From the NCBI GenBank assembly GCA_013396755.1, contig VWZF01013053.1, positions 946,980-1,010,979 on the forward strand: a stretch of DNA of 64,000 nt. Reading direction: 5' to 3'. Both the position numbers and the translations under genes were made by a program. This document shows positions 62,501-64,000 of this stretch, one piece after another. This DNA comes from Sclerurus mexicanus. Lineage: Eukaryota; Chordata; Aves; Passeriformes; Furnariidae. The notes under the pieces are model-generated. The model was given only the letters and a program-made list of their open reading frames with translations. It did no database searches and was not told the origin of the DNA. Every line of letters starts with the position of its first letter. Positions within the stretch are counted from its first letter, which is position 1.

Positions 62501-63574
62501 CTGCTTACATTTTGGGAAAGTAGCTAAAAAAACCAACCACACCCACATATCCAGACACAGGTGTGTTAAAGAGATGAACAAGTACGTAATTATCTAACTA
62601 AATCAGAAACCCCACTGAGAAGTTTAAGGGCCAGACAGCCTGTCAGAGATGCTCTTCAGACACACTGACTACACCCAGCAAGTGCAGACAAACAGCACTT
62701 TCTTACTTATAATGCAATGGGAAGTCATCCGAGGTGATTACGCCCAGTTTTGTACTGGAAAGGTTGGGTGGAAGAGCTGAGCTGTAAAGTGACACCGTGA
62801 GCTTCTCATGGTAACGGTCCACGTCCTTGACCGCAGCTAAAGAAAACATAAAGGTTAAGATAAATTACAGAAATGTTTCAGACCCCAAACAGAACAAATT
62901 CCTGACAATTCTACAGCTACTCACCTCGAATAAGGTCTCCAGTTTGATAATAAGATAGAGGATCTCCGTGGTTGCTTTGAGGAGGCACATCCCTTACAGG
63001 ACACAGAGCCTGAAATAGAAGAAGGCACGAATGTCATAAATGAAGCCAAAAGGTCGGGGTTTTTCCTCCCCAAGGTTAAGCCAGAGAAAGATTCATTTAA
63101 GCTTAGTGTACATCAGAACTGTGATACTTAAAATATGGCTTGGTTCAAATAAAAATTCATGCATCCACAAATGATGAGCTTTTCAACCCAAAAGTAAGGG
63201 TGTGGGTCATAACAAGACGTGTTCACTGGCTCAGCAAACCATCATAAGCTGCCCATGAAGTCAGATACCACCCATCACCCCAAGCTCAGTTTCACCTTCA
63301 CATATACCACTCCATTAAGAGAAGCAAGAGGCAACTAATATGTCAAAAATGCACTGACCAAAGCTGTATCTTACAGTGATTTCCAAATCTGCAATTTCCC
63401 GTATGACACCACTTCCCAGACAAATCAACACCATGAAAAAGCCAAATTCCCGGATAGAGGTAATCCTCCCAATGACGATATCGCCACGCTCGATGTCGCG
63501 GAAGAACAATTCTCTCCTCTCCTCCCTGGGCACATCCATGAACCTCTCCAGGGGCGGCATGACAGCGTAACACT
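55597..63574 (-). CDS. TTC14: TTC14, S1-domain and tetratricopeptide-repeat protein (5' part outside window)
   Basis: Ten exons on the minus strand, in gene order: 63574-63375, 63009-62925, 62836-62707, 62094-61942, 61266-61195, 60169-60050, 59975-59853, 59162-59045, 57116-57007, 56560-55597. They join in frame to 690 residues plus stop after a split first codon; human TTC14 is 770 residues, so roughly 95 N-terminal residues are missing past the window edge. In window residue numbers: S1 RNA-binding domain about 29-114 (GDIVIGRITSIREFGFFMVL), TPR region about 205-331, Lys/Glu-rich coiled stretch about 334-370, Ser/Arg-rich tail 371-660, and a conserved end NLPQNLVNIFNQIAEFE. All introns are GT-AG. 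The role is poorly known; S1 plus an SR-like tail suggests RNA binding in the nucleus (inference). It converges with CCDC39, as in mammals. Confidence 0.96.
57007..57116 (-). CDS. TTC14: TTC14 exon, charged coiled stretch (window residues 334-370)
   Basis: The acceptor is TTCAAAAAAG (weak pyrimidine tract) and the donor AAAAG|GTAACT. It encodes KSLEMREKQAAKEERQKAKK and then SAEKLRKLLKEEKR, as in human KSLELREKQAEKEEKQ. A 1.9-kb intron precedes it. Confidence 0.94.
57117..59044 (-). other. TTC14: TTC14 intron (1.9 kb) containing a CpG-dense block
   Basis: This intron separates the last TPR exon from the charged-coil exon. Most is AT-rich, but 57560-57730 holds ten CpGs, including the palindromes TACGTA and GACGTC. 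An A/C-rich tract lies at 57460-57500. The block may be a conserved regulatory element or an alternative exon. Confidence 0.6.
59045..59162 (-). CDS. TTC14: TTC14 exon, third TPR-like unit (window residues 294-333)
   Basis: The acceptor is AAATTTTAG and the donor CAG|GTGATT, ending in phase 0. It encodes LEEEEKLLNAESYYKKALSL and DETFQEAEEALTKLRKHMQ. Confidence 0.95.
59853..59975 (-). CDS. TTC14: TTC14 exon, second TPR (window residues 253-294)
   Basis: The acceptor is CTGTTCTAG and the donor GGCA|GTAAGT. It encodes YATKGSLNKAIGDFEIALEN, then [20 protein letters not shown], almost identical to mammals. Confidence 0.96.
60050..60169 (-). CDS. TTC14: TTC14 exon, first TPR (window residues 213-253)
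   Basis: The acceptor is TTTTCTCCAG and the donor GCTCT|GTAAGT. It encodes DYFKVGRHVEAMNEYNKALE and then IDPENVEALVARGAL, a clear TPR with the usual small residue and Pro positions. Confidence 0.96.
61195..61266 (-). CDS. TTC14: TTC14 exon leading into the TPRs (window residues 189-213)
   Basis: A 72-base exon. The acceptor is TTCCTTAAAG and the donor AATG|GTATGT. It encodes [20 protein letters not shown] and ALK, matching human [20 protein letters not shown]. Both end codons are split (phases 2 and 2), and the frame is kept. Confidence 0.94.
61942..62094 (-). CDS. TTC14: TTC14 exon (window residues 138-189)
   Basis: The acceptor is CTTTTTGAAG and the donor CAAAT|GTAAGT. It encodes RSLEVANTGETFEEVL, then VEYLAEKLGLSESNPPSLL. 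The ESNPPSL core is identical to human; the first part is the least conserved of the exon. Confidence 0.93.
62707..62836 (-). CDS. TTC14: TTC14 exon, end of S1 domain (window residues 95-138)
   Basis: The acceptor is TTTTCTTTAG and the donor TATAA|GTAAGA. It encodes VKDVDRYHEKLTVSLYSSAL, then KLGVITSDDFPLHYK. The last codon is split in phase 2 and completes to Lys in the next exon. Confidence 0.95.
62925..63009 (-). CDS. TTC14: TTC14 exon, S1 domain insert (window residues 67-95)
   Basis: The acceptor is TCTATTTCAG and the donor CGAG|GTGAGT, phase 1 at the end. It encodes ALCPVRDVPPQSNHGDPLSY and YQTGDLIR, matching ALCPLRDVPSNSNHGDPLSY in human. Confidence 0.95.
63375..63574 (-). CDS. TTC14: TTC14 exon with PPLE motif and start of the S1 domain (window residues 1-66)
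   Basis: The acceptor on the minus strand is GTTGCAG and the donor ACT|GTAAGA. The first two bases complete a split Glu. It encodes CYAVMPPLERFMDVP, then RRELFFRDIERGDIVIGR and FGFFMVLICLGSG, nearly identical to human TTC14. CAGAG at the acceptor would allow a start two bases later, but phase favours 63574. Upstream exons are beyond 64000. Confidence 0.93.
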
Positions 63575-63769
63575 CTGCAACACAGGGCACAGACACGGTT
63601 ACAAATGCCCAAATTAGAGCCTGAGAACACAGAATACACCACGGCATCAAAACACATTAAAATCTGCTTTATTTGTGCTAACGAGAAGTTTGTGCACAGC
63701 CCATACAAAGCAATAACAAAAGTTTTAGGCCTATTTTTGAAGATACAGCTCATTCAAGCGCAGTGTCCT

Positions 63770-64000
63770 TGAACTCAGTGTGTCCCGCACTTACAGTGTG
63801 TCCTACACTTACACGCACAGTGTCCCACGCTCACAGTGTCCCATGCTCTCACACTCACACAGTGTCCCATGCTCACACACAGTGTCCCACGCTCACACAC
63901 TCACACAGTGTCACACACACACTCACACAGTGTCCCACGCTCTCGCACTCACAGTGTCACACACACACACACTCACACACCCACACACACACTCACACAC
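63770..64000. repeat. CA-rich minisatellite at window edge
   Basis: Irregular units combining CACAGTGTCCCACGCTCACA with CACACTCACACA runs continue to the window end, growing richer in pure CA. It lies in a TTC14 intron, upstream of the first exon seen here. The repeat probably continues past 64000. Confidence 0.88.

Noticed and set aside
63343..63753. Alternative minus-strand frame over the TTC14 exon
   Set aside because: It is a different frame from the conserved S1-domain reading and shows no homology.

Overview
The window reads as nuclear DNA from a bird. Two copies of the avian CR1 LINE 3' end are recognisable (about 16488-16824 and 34735-35013), along with a decayed LTR of a type common in bird genomes (about 6200-6662). 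Repeat density is low, and two multi-exon vertebrate genes can be followed exon by exon. No species can be named from the sequence alone.

Layout. Bases 1 to about 35000 are AT-rich and hold no coding gene I can support. Besides the repeats there are simple-sequence tracts and several short stretches that keep CpGs and motif clusters and look like candidate conserved noncoding elements (8580-9050, 13800-14080, 25100-25480, 34030-34250). From 35240 to 35745 the sequence becomes GC-rich: a 51-bp minisatellite, then a C-rich tandem repeat carrying three GTTGCCA sites, then the CCDC39 start codon.

CCDC39 runs on the + strand from 35746 to 54648. I could place all 20 coding exons; they join into one open frame of 947 codons plus stop, close to the 941 residues of the human protein, and every junction keeps phase. 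Intron 1 has a GC instead of GT donor. A poly(A) signal follows at 54932.

TTC14 lies on the - strand, converging on CCDC39. Ten exons are in the window, from the last one (stop at 55597) up to an exon starting at 63574. The first part of the gene, about 95 residues in the human protein, lies beyond position 64000. The protein has an S1 RNA-binding domain, tetratricopeptide repeats, a basic coiled stretch and a long Ser/Arg-rich tail. The probable 3' ends of the two genes are under 200 bases apart, and the tail-to-tail order matches the mammalian arrangement.

Functionally the two genes are neighbours rather than partners. CCDC39 acts with CCDC40 (not here) as the axonemal 96-nm ruler in motile cilia. 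TTC14 is a poorly understood, probably nuclear, RNA-associated protein. Nothing here is clearly a wholly new system. The most unusual observations are the GC-AG first intron, the tandem repeat of RFX-like half-sites beside the CCDC39 start, and a CpG-dense unexplained block inside a TTC14 intron (57560-57730).
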